From the NCBI GenBank assembly GCA_903828565.1, contig CAIKMQ010000048.1, positions 1 to 58,603 of the forward strand: a DNA stretch of 58,603 nucleotides, read 5' to 3'. Positions 25,817-33,867 of the stretch are shown here, piece by piece. The first letter of the stretch is position 1. Each line of letters starts with the position of its first letter. Origin of the DNA: an uncultured Leptolinea sp. Lineage in GTDB: Bacteria; Chloroflexota; Anaerolineae; Anaerolineales; Anaerolineaceae. The notes beneath the pieces were generated by a model, which was not told the origin of the DNA, did no database searches, and worked only from the letters and a program-made list of their open reading frames with translations. Made by a program: the position numbers and the translations under genes.

Positions 25817-25870
25817 AAGAAACCTGCTCTATGCGACTTAAGTCGTTGCGCCAAGAGCAGGATTCTTTAT
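25817..25870 (+). terminator. Long hairpin after the regulator gene
   Basis: A 14-nt arm (25817-25830) pairs with 25854-25867, with one mismatch. Its loop contains a perfect 12-bp palindrome (25834-25845). It ends in TTTAT. It is probably the terminator of the regulator gene. Confidence 0.55.
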
Positions 25871-25877
25871 ACTCCTC

Positions 25878-25907
25878 TTTGAAATGAATATTATTATTCA
25901 TTTCAAA
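25878..25907. promoter_or_regulatory. Perfect 13-bp inverted repeat, candidate Crp/Fnr operator
   Basis: TTTGAAATGAATA (25878-25890), a 4-bp spacer TTAT, and the exact reverse complement (25895-25907). The TTGAA/TTCAA outer halves recall the TTGAT-N4-ATCAA style of Crp/Fnr sites. TATTAT (25889-25894), a good -10, is at the centre, so a bound protein would block RNA polymerase. The palindrome is 25 bp before the ATG at 25932. Confidence 0.6.
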
Positions 25908-25931
25908 AATCTTGAATGCAACGGAGGAGTA

Positions 25932-26726
25932 ATGAAAAACACGCATCGCATTGGAGTTGGACTATCCATTTTTGGGATCCTGGCCGGCCTGCTCTTTTTC
26001 TACCTGATCACATTACAATACAATCCTGTGATCGATGCACATAAGCTAATGGGGCGGATAGACGAAGCCACCTCAGTCTCTATCACATTTGCTGTTCTGG
26101 GATGGTTAGGAATCTCAACCTGTGCAATTTGGGCGGTTGTCCTCTACGGTTTTGCTCAACGCCAGAAATGGGCCTGGTTCTGGGGTGTTGTCGCATCCAC
26201 TATTCAGCTTCTGACAGGCTTCTTCCCCGCCATCCCGGCATTGGATGGTGACCTCTCTGCCCCGACCCTGATCGTATTCGCGATCGCTGCTGTGTTGTGG
26301 TTTTCCATGCTGTGGATAGGAAAAGTTAAAGGGAAGATTATTGCATTAAGCTTCATTGCCGGTTTGGCTTTCGTCCTTACCTTTATTGATGGCGTTGCAC
26401 CCATCTCTAAATTTGTTTTCTCAAAAAGCTTCTCGTTTCGGAACGGTATGTACGTGATGACCCAACAGGTGAACTGGTGGGGCGCTGCTGCCTGGGCGAT
26501 CTTTATTTTTGCCTTGGTCGGAAAGAAGAATTGGGCCCTTCCCGTTGGGATCTTTGCAGCCGTTATGTCTATTGTCGCTGGATACCCGCTGGGCATTCAC
26601 AACGCTTTATTTGAAGCTCATCGCTTCTCCATGTTCCTGCCTGCTCCATTAATAAGTACTGGTTTGCTGGTTTACTTGGCATTACCGGGAACGCGGCGAA
26701 TGGTGGAAGCTTGGAACGCGGAGTAG
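25932..26726 (+). CDS. Seven-TM membrane protein, first gene of the putative redox operon
   Basis: The 264-aa protein has about seven TM helices, with no recognised family. Features include LITLQYNPVIDAHKLMGRIDEATS after TM1, a cluster of Trp in WFWGVVASTIQL, VMTQQVNWWGAAAWAIF, and GIHNALFEAHRFSMFLPAP near the C-terminus. The few His are scattered and form no clear heme motif. The start at 25932 has a strong GGAGG 6 nt upstream; the frame open from 25884 starts within the operator and is rejected. A 15-bp hairpin and 157 bp separate it from the NorB-like gene. Confidence 0.65.
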   Translation: MKNTHRIGVGLSIFGILAGLLFFYLITLQYNPVIDAHKLMGRIDEATSVSITFAVLGWLGISTCAIWAVVLYGFAQRQKWAWFWGVVASTIQLLTGFFPAIPALDGDLSAPTLIVFAIAAVLWFSMLWIGKVKGKIIALSFIAGLAFVLTFIDGVAPISKFVFSKSFSFRNGMYVMTQQVNWWGAAAWAIFIFALVGKKNWALPVGIFAAVMSIVAGYPLGIHNALFEAHRFSMFLPAPLISTGLLVYLALPGTRRMVEAWNAE

Positions 26727-26734
26727 ATTTTATG

Positions 26735-26767
26735 ATGCCGGGTCTGAATCCTATTCAGATCCGGCAT
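26735..26767 (+). terminator. Hairpin without T tract inside the redox cluster
   Basis: A 15-bp stem (26735-26749 with 26753-26767; one G-T) with a 3-nt loop lies just after the 7-TM gene. No T run follows (TCCTAATATAAAA), so it may be an mRNA stability element or partial terminator. Confidence 0.45.
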
Positions 26768-26883
26768 TCCTAATATAAAATAAAGCCGGAAATAATATTT
26801 GACTTGCGACAGCCTGGTTGGTCAAGTTGGCTAGTTCCTCTTCACATTCGAGGAAGCAAAATGATACAGGAGGATAATATTCC

Positions 26884-28359
26884 GTGAATATTTTAAAATC
26901 CCGATTGGATTATCTTTTTTCATCTACTAAAGGGTTAGTGCTGGTAGCCATAGCAATGATCGCTCTAACCTCCGCCATATGGGGGATGTTATCCGGTCCT
27001 TTGGCTGAAATGGGCATCCGCGAGGTGGTCATTAATACCCTGGGTATGGATATGGTTCCTGCAGAACGAGAAGGCAGAATCATCATACTTTACCATGCTA
27101 TTGCTATGGCTGTAGTTGCCATTGAAACCTATTTGATCAATGGGCTCCTGAAGATCAAACCTCTTTTGAAAACAATTATCAATGGATTGATCACAGTTGG
27201 TTACATTGTAACAATGATTTTTGGTCTTGGTTTTGCTTATTTCGGGCACAACTGGGCTTTTCATGGATTGTATATCGCAGGTTTGACACTGATCTTCGCC
27301 GCAGGAGTACTTTTGGTCATCGCCCTCTGGCCGTGGAACAAGGAAGTTCGGCAACCAGATATGGATTATGCGCGGACGAGAGGCGGGTTGGATCTTGAGC
27401 GTGTAGCATTCTTTGCAACAGCCGTTACCACTGTCATTTCAGCGCTGTTTGGTGCAATCCCCGGTTCATTCTTCGGTAATGGATTCGAAGTGTTTCTGGC
27501 TGAGAACATTATCCGATTCCCTGAAAAATCAACCATGGAGTATTCCATTATCGGTCACCTGCATATCATGCTGGCTTTGATCGCCGTAATGATCACATTG
27601 ATCATTGGAAGATGGTTGAATTTCAAAGGCATCTTACATAAGATCGCCATGCCACTGATGATCCTGGGGACTATCATCTTGAATTTAGGCGTGTGGGGTG
27701 TCGTTACTCCAATGGAACCCATTGCGCACATGGTCATCTATGTCGGTGCGACACCATCCATGCTTGCAGCGCTGCTGCTGTTGATCTGGAGCTGGCGCAT
27801 GCTCATCCATAACGGCACGGCGAAATTCGCGAAACCGACCATACTTCAAAAGCTGAAAGCATTGGTTGAAGACCCCCTGAAATTCGGGCCAACCTGGCAA
27901 ATGTTATTCATGAATTTCTCCACAAGTGGTCTCGGCATATTCATGGCTGTCAAGTTGGATGAGATCTTCCGTGTATGGCCAGCCCGTGAAGAACGGATCG
28001 AATTGACCGGGCATTGGCACGCATTGTCTCTGGTGATTGCGACCATCATCCTGATGTACTATGGGGATATTTCCGGGCTAAAAGGTAAAGTTCGCCAGGT
28101 ATTTGGTTGGGCAATCATATTCTTCTCCGACCTCGCCCTCGCAGGAATAACCTTTTTTGAGATGAAACGGCTCTTTGTAACAGAAGCCGAACAACAACCT
28201 ATTGTCAATGGATTGATGTTGGCAGTCGATACAGGCCTTGCGTTCCTTTTGGTCCTACTCGCAACTTTGATGGTCTGGAGATTGATCGATCTCTTCAATA
28301 AGAACGGCCGTTGGTCCGAAGAAAAAGAACAGGAATTAGATCAGGAGGTGGTTTCATGA
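26884..28359 (+). CDS. 12-TM protein, divergent NorB/heme-copper oxidase-like
   Basis: The 491-aa protein has about 12 TM helices, as in heme-copper oxidase subunit I and NorB. Intramembrane His sit near the outer end of helices: H71 (ILYHAIAM, TM2), H225 and H227 (GHLHIMLAL, TM6), H282 (PIAHMVIYVGATP, start of TM8), and H377/H379 (TGHWHALSL, TM10). Their spacing (154, 57, 95, 2) tracks that of P. aeruginosa NorB His60, 207, 258/259, 347, 349. The HH pair is reduced to one His, and the NorB Glu211 position is Met. No CXXCH is present. GTG at 26884 has AGGAGG upstream. The family call is inference; a different 12-TM fold remains possible. Confidence 0.5.
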   Translation: MNILKSRLDYLFSSTKGLVLVAIAMIALTSAIWGMLSGPLAEMGIREVVINTLGMDMVPAEREGRIIILYHAIAMAVVAIETYLINGLLKIKPLLKTIINGLITVGYIVTMIFGLGFAYFGHNWAFHGLYIAGLTLIFAAGVLLVIALWPWNKEVRQPDMDYARTRGGLDLERVAFFATAVTTVISALFGAIPGSFFGNGFEVFLAENIIRFPEKSTMEYSIIGHLHIMLALIAVMITLIIGRWLNFKGILHKIAMPLMILGTIILNLGVWGVVTPMEPIAHMVIYVGATPSMLAALLLLIWSWRMLIHNGTAKFAKPTILQKLKALVEDPLKFGPTWQMLFMNFSTSGLGIFMAVKLDEIFRVWPAREERIELTGHWHALSLVIATIILMYYGDISGLKGKVRQVFGWAIIFFSDLALAGITFFEMKRLFVTEAEQQPIVNGLMLAVDTGLAFLLVLLATLMVWRLIDLFNKNGRWSEEKEQELDQEVVS

Positions 28360-29249
28360 AACGGATCTGGTTCGTGCTTGTTATCGTATCTCTTCTCCTG
28401 GCTGCCTGTACTCCTGTCGATCTTTCTGCTCCGGTGCCATCGGTTGATACCGGCATAAATCCGAATTCCTGGGCGCTAATACCTGCAGGTGATTTTTACT
28501 ACGGACAATACAATACAGTTGAATATACGCCGGCTTTCGAGATCATGATTACCGATGTAACAACCAGTCAATATGCAGATTACCTCAATGCTGCCTTATC
28601 CTCAGATGCAATAAAAATAGGTGAATGGGTGATCACAGGGTACTATCCCGGAGACACTTATACAGGAAAGAAACACGAGGAGCGCATCGACGCGGGAGAT
28701 TGGCTGTATATCCCTTTGAATGACCCATCGCAACACATCTTATTTGATGGCACTTCGTTTTCGCCAGAACAGGGCTACGAAGATCATCCCATGACAATGG
28801 TCACCTGGTTTGGAGCGCTCGGTTACTGTGAGTATTTCGGTTATCGCCTACCAAGTGAAAAGGAATGGGAGAAATCAGCCCGTGGTACCGATACCCGCGC
28901 TTACCCCTGGGGTGATGATATCCAACGATCGAACGCAAACTATTACGCCAGCCGGGATCCATTCGAGAACATGAAAACTTTCGGCTCTCGTACCACTCCT
29001 GTGGGCTTTTTCAACGGAACAATCTATCCGGATGGATATGCCACTCTCGACTCCCGCTCCCCTTACGGATTGTTTGACATGGCTGGTAATGTTTGGCAGT
29101 GGACGGCTGATATCTACGAAGGGATGCATTATCGTTTCTTGCGTGGTGGATCAAAGGATACCTATGAAATGGACCTGCGTATCTTTGTCCGGAACAATGC
29201 CACTCCAACCTACTTTAGCCCTGGTGTTGGTTTTAGATGTGTAAGGTAA
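28356..29249 (+). CDS. Lipoprotein with SUMF1 (NirV-like) domain
   Basis: A lipoprotein signal ends at LLLAAC (Cys about residue 18). The mature part is a SUMF1/FGE-like domain: WALIPAGDFYYG, HPMTMVTWFGALGYCEYFGYRLPSEKEWEKSARG (in parts), YPWGDD, SPYGLFDMAGNVWQWT, FLRGGSKD and the end GFRCVR. In true formylglycine enzymes a Cys pair near the RGGSW segment is catalytic; here that stretch has none, so the domain is probably a binding or structural module. NirV, near nirK in denitrifiers, is a related accessory protein. The ATG overlaps the NorB-like stop by 4 nt, which ties it to that protein. Confidence 0.8.
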   Translation: MKRIWFVLVIVSLLLAACTPVDLSAPVPSVDTGINPNSWALIPAGDFYYGQYNTVEYTPAFEIMITDVTTSQYADYLNAALSSDAIKIGEWVITGYYPGDTYTGKKHEERIDAGDWLYIPLNDPSQHILFDGTSFSPEQGYEDHPMTMVTWFGALGYCEYFGYRLPSEKEWEKSARGTDTRAYPWGDDIQRSNANYYASRDPFENMKTFGSRTTPVGFFNGTIYPDGYATLDSRSPYGLFDMAGNVWQWTADIYEGMHYRFLRGGSKDTYEMDLRIFVRNNATPTYFSPGVGFRCVR

Positions 29250-29289
29250 ATCCTCCCTACAAGATCCTCAAAATGGAGATGTCTGTATT

Positions 29290-30153
29290 GTGAACCGCAT
29301 CACCCATCATATCAAAGAGTACGCACCACTTTTGAAAGGCCTACAAACCAGTTTACTGGTTTTCACAGGCCTGGCCGGTTACATGAGTGCCCGCTGTCCT
29401 GTTTTGAACTTGCCAACTCTGGCCGGCTTGTTTTTCTCTCTAGCAGCATCCATCAGCGGCAGTACCATCCTCAACATGTGGTGGGATCGTGACATCGATG
29501 CCCTGATGCAACGAACCTGCAATCGTCCGTTGGCGTCAGGGAAGATCCCGCCCCGTCAGGCTCTGGTGGTTGGACTTTTACTCTCCTTTCTGGGTGTTGC
29601 AGGTGCGTTTCTGCTAAATCCGCTGACAGGGTTGATCATTTTTTCCGGCCTTTTCTTTGATGTGGTCATATATACCATCCTGCTCAAGCGTAGGTCCTGT
29701 TGGAGCATCCTGTGGGGAGGAATTTCAGGTGGTATGCCGATACTTGCGGGCAGGGTATTGGCTGTGGGAGCACTGGATTTGGTTGGTGTATTGTTGTCAC
29801 TCGGTATCTTGTTTTGGATACCCACGCACATCCTCTCCTTCAGTATCCGAAATGCATCAGATTATCAACGTGCAGGTGTCCCCACTTTTGTCTCTGCTTA
29901 TGGTATTCATGCTACGCGGCTAACCATAGCTATCGCCAGTATTCTCGCTTCTATAGCGATGGTGGGTGCTGCAATCGGTATCGGTATCTCCTGGGGATAT
30001 CTCCGCTTGCTGGGTGTTCTATCTATAGGTTTACTGATCTACTCAGTAGCCGAATCTGTAAAACCTACAGAAAGAGGAGCGTTTGGCTTATATAAATTTG
30101 CTTCTCTTTATATGCTTTCTTCTATGTTCGTTATGTTTTTCGGGGGAGTTTAA
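29290..30153 (+). CDS. ctaB: Heme O synthase-like prenyltransferase (CtaB/CyoE type)
   Basis: The 287-aa UbiA-superfamily protein has about eight or nine TM helices. The prenyl-diphosphate motif reads NMWWDRDIDALMQRTCNRPL with GKI after it, which is the CyoE/CtaB version (N-x3-D-x-DIDA-x-M-x-RT-x2-RP). The second motif, IPTHILSFSIRNASDYQRAGVPTF, matches the CtaB stretch ending in DYxxAGVPM. Heme O synthase farnesylates protoheme for oxidases with heme O or A. Its presence beside a NorB/oxidase-like protein supports a heme-containing partner. GTG at 29290 with GGAG upstream. The next ATG overlaps its TAA. Confidence 0.85.
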   Translation: MNRITHHIKEYAPLLKGLQTSLLVFTGLAGYMSARCPVLNLPTLAGLFFSLAASISGSTILNMWWDRDIDALMQRTCNRPLASGKIPPRQALVVGLLLSFLGVAGAFLLNPLTGLIIFSGLFFDVVIYTILLKRRSCWSILWGGISGGMPILAGRVLAVGALDLVGVLLSLGILFWIPTHILSFSIRNASDYQRAGVPTFVSAYGIHATRLTIAIASILASIAMVGAAIGIGISWGYLRLLGVLSIGLLIYSVAESVKPTERGAFGLYKFASLYMLSSMFVMFFGGV

Positions 30154-30758
30154 TGCAATCTACAAAACTTGACCGAATTCTCTTTCTGGGAACCAGCTTA
30201 CTTGCTGCATACCAGGTAACAACCGGGATCGATAAACTATCACCCGGCCCGATCCTTGCCTTTACCATAGCATTTGGTATGCTGCTCCTCACTTCCCTTT
30301 TTTTTCTGATTTTCGGCCTGGACGGCTTTTCATCACCGATTCCGGGAGTGTCTTCCACCGTGATACCACTTTCCATGGGTTTAGGGTTGGTGCTGCAGCA
30401 TTTACCCAAATATGGCATACACTACCTGGTTTATACAGTCATTGGCTTGATACTTGTCCTGCTCACCAGATCGACCCGGTATCAGCTGCCCGTACACACG
30501 ATCACAGTTGCGGTTGTTCATGGTATTGCCGGATTTACGATCTGTATTATTCCATCTGCCATTGTGATCCTCGGACGAATGCAATTATGGTACATATTCG
30601 TGGCCATAGGAGGTGCACTTATCGGCCTGGGAGGTATCTTTTTCAGTATGTCTCGCTTCGAACCGAAAAAGTTACCCTTGAATGTCAATCTTCACTTCTT
30701 CCCGGCCCTACTATTCCTGATGACGCTTTGCTATGTGCTTGGCTTCCATTTCGGTTAA
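30153..30758 (+). CDS. Membrane protein of the redox cluster, unknown
   Basis: The 201-aa protein has about six TM helices and no recognised family. His residues occur in KYGIHYLVY, VHTITVAVVHGIAG and the ending FHFG, several near helix ends. It overlaps ctaB by one base (TAATG), showing tight coupling. It could be a small subunit or assembly factor of the NorB-like complex. Confidence 0.6.
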   Translation: MQSTKLDRILFLGTSLLAAYQVTTGIDKLSPGPILAFTIAFGMLLLTSLFFLIFGLDGFSSPIPGVSSTVIPLSMGLGLVLQHLPKYGIHYLVYTVIGLILVLLTRSTRYQLPVHTITVAVVHGIAGFTICIIPSAIVILGRMQLWYIFVAIGGALIGLGGIFFSMSRFEPKKLPLNVNLHFFPALLFLMTLCYVLGFHFG

Positions 30759-30793
30759 TTCATTAATCAAAAATTCATCAAGGAGCAAATAAA

Positions 30794-31474
30794 ATGTCTT
30801 CCGAACAGAAACTATCCAAATTCCTCCGTGCCATTGGTGTCATCCTGATGTCTATAACTGCCGGTTTCACCTTGCTGGGTGGAGCAGGCACAACCTGCGT
30901 CGCCCTCAACCCAACCGGCTTTAGCAGCAGTATGGCCGCACTGGCTTCCATGCAATGGTTGTACATTTTCTTTGTGCTTTCCGGTGTAGCCCTGGGGATT
31001 CTGGGTATCCGTGCTGTCATCGAGCTCATCCGGGGTAAACCAAACGCTTACAGGTTTTCTGTAGTTATCCTGGTAATTGGAACCATTTTGGGTTTAGTAC
31101 ACATGGTTACCTCCCGTGCCTTGCGCGGAAAATCGATGCCTGTGGATGCAATTGTCTATGTAACTGCATTCACTTTGGTTGTTTTCCTGATTTTCAAAAT
31201 ACCTGGGATATGGAAAATTGTTGATTTCTCCCGCGGGAAAACACCAGAAAATAAAACTGCAGGAGGGGCTGCATCCATTCTGCTCGGTATCCTTTCAATT
31301 TCCATCCAAAACCTGATGGGGGCAACCCATACGTGGGGTGGAATTAACTATGCCGATGCATTCCATCTATCCATGTGGATCATTGGAATTACCTGCTTCA
31401 TCACTGGGCTAGCTTTGCTCTCACCAATTTCTTTAAACCGGTTCCTCCGCCATCAATCTGTCAAAACACAGTAA
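30794..31474 (+). CDS. Membrane protein of the redox cluster, unknown
   Basis: The 226-aa protein has about six TM helices. It contains GATHTWGGINYADAFHLSMWIIG near the C-terminus and GGAGTTCVALNP in the first external loop. No family is recognised. AAGGAG lies 8 nt before the ATG. It is the last gene before the terminator at 31497-31525, so the operon probably runs from 25932 or 26884 to here. Confidence 0.6.
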   Translation: MSSEQKLSKFLRAIGVILMSITAGFTLLGGAGTTCVALNPTGFSSSMAALASMQWLYIFFVLSGVALGILGIRAVIELIRGKPNAYRFSVVILVIGTILGLVHMVTSRALRGKSMPVDAIVYVTAFTLVVFLIFKIPGIWKIVDFSRGKTPENKTAGGAASILLGILSISIQNLMGATHTWGGINYADAFHLSMWIIGITCFITGLALLSPISLNRFLRHQSVKTQ

Positions 31475-31496
31475 GATCTATCATTTCTTCCGCCTT

Positions 31497-31525
31497 AAAC
31501 TCCTGCCCAAAAGCAGGAGTTTTTT
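31497..31525 (+). terminator. Terminator of the redox cluster
   Basis: A 10-bp stem (31497-31506 with 31513-31522) with loop CCAAAA continues into a T run. Confidence 0.85.
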
Positions 31526-31600
31526 CTTGCTACATAACACTAGGATACTGCCTGTGAGCTTCTATATCTACTGTTACAATATTACTGAAATGAGGAAAGT

Positions 31601-32935
31601 ATGATCCTGACCATTTTGGGTGCAGCCGGTGTCCGTACCCCCCTGATAGTTCGTGAGATCCTGCGCAGGCAGAAAAACCTGCATATACAGGAGCTGCGCT
31701 TGATGGATATCGATGAGCATCATCTTGCACTCATTCAGGCCATCATTCATTCTGATCCCACTCTAAAACCTTCCTCTCTCCGGATGATCTTCACTACAGA
31801 CACGACTGCCGCATTGAAGGGGGCGGATTATGTCATTACGACTTTTCGCGTTGGCCAGGTAGAGGCCAGGGTCATTGATGAGACTGTCGCGATCGAATCT
31901 GGCTGTATCGGGCAGGAAACCACCGGCGCGGGCGGCTTTGCGATGGGATTGCGTACTATTCCAGTGATGCGGGAGACCATTCACATTATGAAAGAAGTAT
32001 GCCCGGATGCATGGCTCATCAATTTCGCTAATCCATCCGGAATGCTGACCGAAGCCATCAGAAATCACCTGGATTACAAGAAAGCGGTTGGCATTTGTGA
32101 TGGACCATCTTCCATGATCCAGTATATTGCTCGGCACTTGCATGTGCCTGAAAAGATGCTGCATGGTCATTACTTTGGCCTGAACCACCTGGGATGGTTC
32201 TCTTCGATCGATATAATGGGGAAAGATATTCAACCAGAATTACTAAGGAAATTGTCTCAAAAACCGGAGCAGTCGCCATTGAGCGTCTCTCTGGATATCG
32301 TTCTACAGTTGGGGATGATCCCCAATGAGTACCTTGCCTATTATTACCATCGTTCTCGCCTTTCGTTGATGCAGCAACGCTCCCCTCTCACCCGTGGACA
32401 GGAAGTATTGCAGATGAACACTGCTCTGTTCACTGAAATTGACCGCTTGGTTTCGTCAGCAGACCATACCCAGTTATTCACGACCTATCAACGCTATACC
32501 CAACTCCGAAACCAGGCTCACCAACGCAAAGACAGCGCCAGTGACCAGGGAATGGAAAATGGATATGCGGAGTTGGCATTGGATTTACTCGAAGCACTTG
32601 AAGGGAACAAACGAACTTCTCTCATTCTTAATATCCCAAATGATGGCGCAATTCCTGGGATGAGCTCCACAGATATCGTGGAAGTCACCACTCAAATTTT
32701 GAATGGTGAATTGATCCCTGAGGTGATGCAGCCGATTCCCCTTCACTGCCTGGCATTGCTGCAGCAGATCAAGAGTTTTGAAAAACTGACGATCGAGGCC
32801 GCTTTGGAAGGGTCGTACGATAAAGCTTTGTTTGCTTTAACCATACATCCACTGGTGGGTGACCACGATCTTGCCAAAAGGATCTTGGATGGTTATGTGC
32901 TGCGACATGGTCCCTACTTCCCGCTTCTGAGGTAA
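31601..32935 (+). CDS. Glycoside hydrolase family 4 enzyme
   Basis: GH4 enzymes cleave glycosides by NAD+- and Mn2+-dependent elimination. The 444-aa protein has the NAD-binding start LTILGAAGVRTPL, LINFANPSGMLTEAI, the Cys-containing motif GICDGPSSMIQ (the Mn2+ ligand site), and HYFGLNHLGW, all typical. CDGP and not CHEV or CHSV argues against alpha-glucosidase/galactosidase members and points to the phospho-beta-glucosidase (BglT/CelF) side. GAGG precedes the ATG. The PfkB kinase starts 5 nt after its stop, so the two share an operon for a sugar-phosphate pathway. Confidence 0.85.
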   Translation: MILTILGAAGVRTPLIVREILRRQKNLHIQELRLMDIDEHHLALIQAIIHSDPTLKPSSLRMIFTTDTTAALKGADYVITTFRVGQVEARVIDETVAIESGCIGQETTGAGGFAMGLRTIPVMRETIHIMKEVCPDAWLINFANPSGMLTEAIRNHLDYKKAVGICDGPSSMIQYIARHLHVPEKMLHGHYFGLNHLGWFSSIDIMGKDIQPELLRKLSQKPEQSPLSVSLDIVLQLGMIPNEYLAYYYHRSRLSLMQQRSPLTRGQEVLQMNTALFTEIDRLVSSADHTQLFTTYQRYTQLRNQAHQRKDSASDQGMENGYAELALDLLEALEGNKRTSLILNIPNDGAIPGMSSTDIVEVTTQILNGELIPEVMQPIPLHCLALLQQIKSFEKLTIEAALEGSYDKALFALTIHPLVGDHDLAKRILDGYVLRHGPYFPLLR

Positions 32936-32940
32936 ATGGC

Positions 32941-33867
32941 ATGAAATATGATGTTCTCGTAGTCGGCAATGCGACCATGGATCTGATCTTCGCGGGGTTG
33001 CCGCGTTTCCCCGTTCTGGGTGAAGATACCCTCGCCACGGATTTCGCGTTCATCCCCGGGGAAGCGTATACCAATGCAGTGGCTTTACACCGCCTGGGGA
33101 TCAGGGTAGCCTGGGCGGCGGATTTTGGTAACGATCCATTCAGTCAGTCCATTCTCCAATCTGCTCGAACTGAAAACCTGGATGAATCCTGGTTTGTGCA
33201 TCATGAAACATCTTTCCAGCGTGTCTCTGTTTCTGCTTCCTTTGCTCATGATCGCGCATTTCTCTCTTATTACGATAAAGAGCCGGTAATTCCTGCGGCT
33301 TTCAAGGCACTGGCACAGGTGGATGCCCGGATGATTCTCATACCTGGCCTGCTTTATGGCCCCCTCTTTACTTCCGCTATTCCCTTAATCCGCGCGAAGA
33401 AGATGCAGATCATCATGGATGGAAATTTTTCAGGGATCAAAAATCTATCCACCCGTTCCATCCGTAATGCCATCCGTAATACAGATGTATTCCTGCCAAA
33501 CAGCCGTGAAGCCCGCAGCCTGACCGGCATGGATGACCTGACTTCAGCAGCGTTCATGTTGTCCAGCCTGGTACCCCAGGTGGCCATCAAGGATGGCGCC
33601 AATGGCGCGTACGGAGCGACAGGCAAAACAATTACCCATGTGCCATCGATCCCTTCCACGGTCGCTGATACCACCGGTGCAGGTGATTGCTTTACTGCTG
33701 GATATATTTATGGCCTTCTTGCCGGAGCTTCTCAGGAAGATCGCCTGCGGTATGGTAATATCTGCGGAGCCCTTTCTACACAAAAACACGGGGGTACCGG
33801 TTTTCATGTGAATGCCGAAATACTACACGCGGCTTACCGGAAGTATTATCAACCACTTGATAAGTAA
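32941..33867 (+). CDS. PfkB family carbohydrate or nucleoside kinase
   Basis: A ribokinase-like fold of 308 aa. The N-terminal VVGNATMDLIF and the mid segment PGEAYTNAVALHRLG fit the first PfkB motif. The ATP-binding DTTGAGDCFTAGYIYGLL is the second motif with catalytic Asp. The substrate cannot be predicted; coupling to a GH4 glycosidase suggests a sugar or sugar-phosphate. It follows GH4 after 5 bp and ends at the start of dus (TAAATG). Confidence 0.8.
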   Translation: MKYDVLVVGNATMDLIFAGLPRFPVLGEDTLATDFAFIPGEAYTNAVALHRLGIRVAWAADFGNDPFSQSILQSARTENLDESWFVHHETSFQRVSVSASFAHDRAFLSYYDKEPVIPAAFKALAQVDARMILIPGLLYGPLFTSAIPLIRAKKMQIIMDGNFSGIKNLSTRSIRNAIRNTDVFLPNSREARSLTGMDDLTSAAFMLSSLVPQVAIKDGANGAYGATGKTITHVPSIPSTVADTTGAGDCFTAGYIYGLLAGASQEDRLRYGNICGALSTQKHGGTGFHVNAEILHAAYRKYYQPLDK

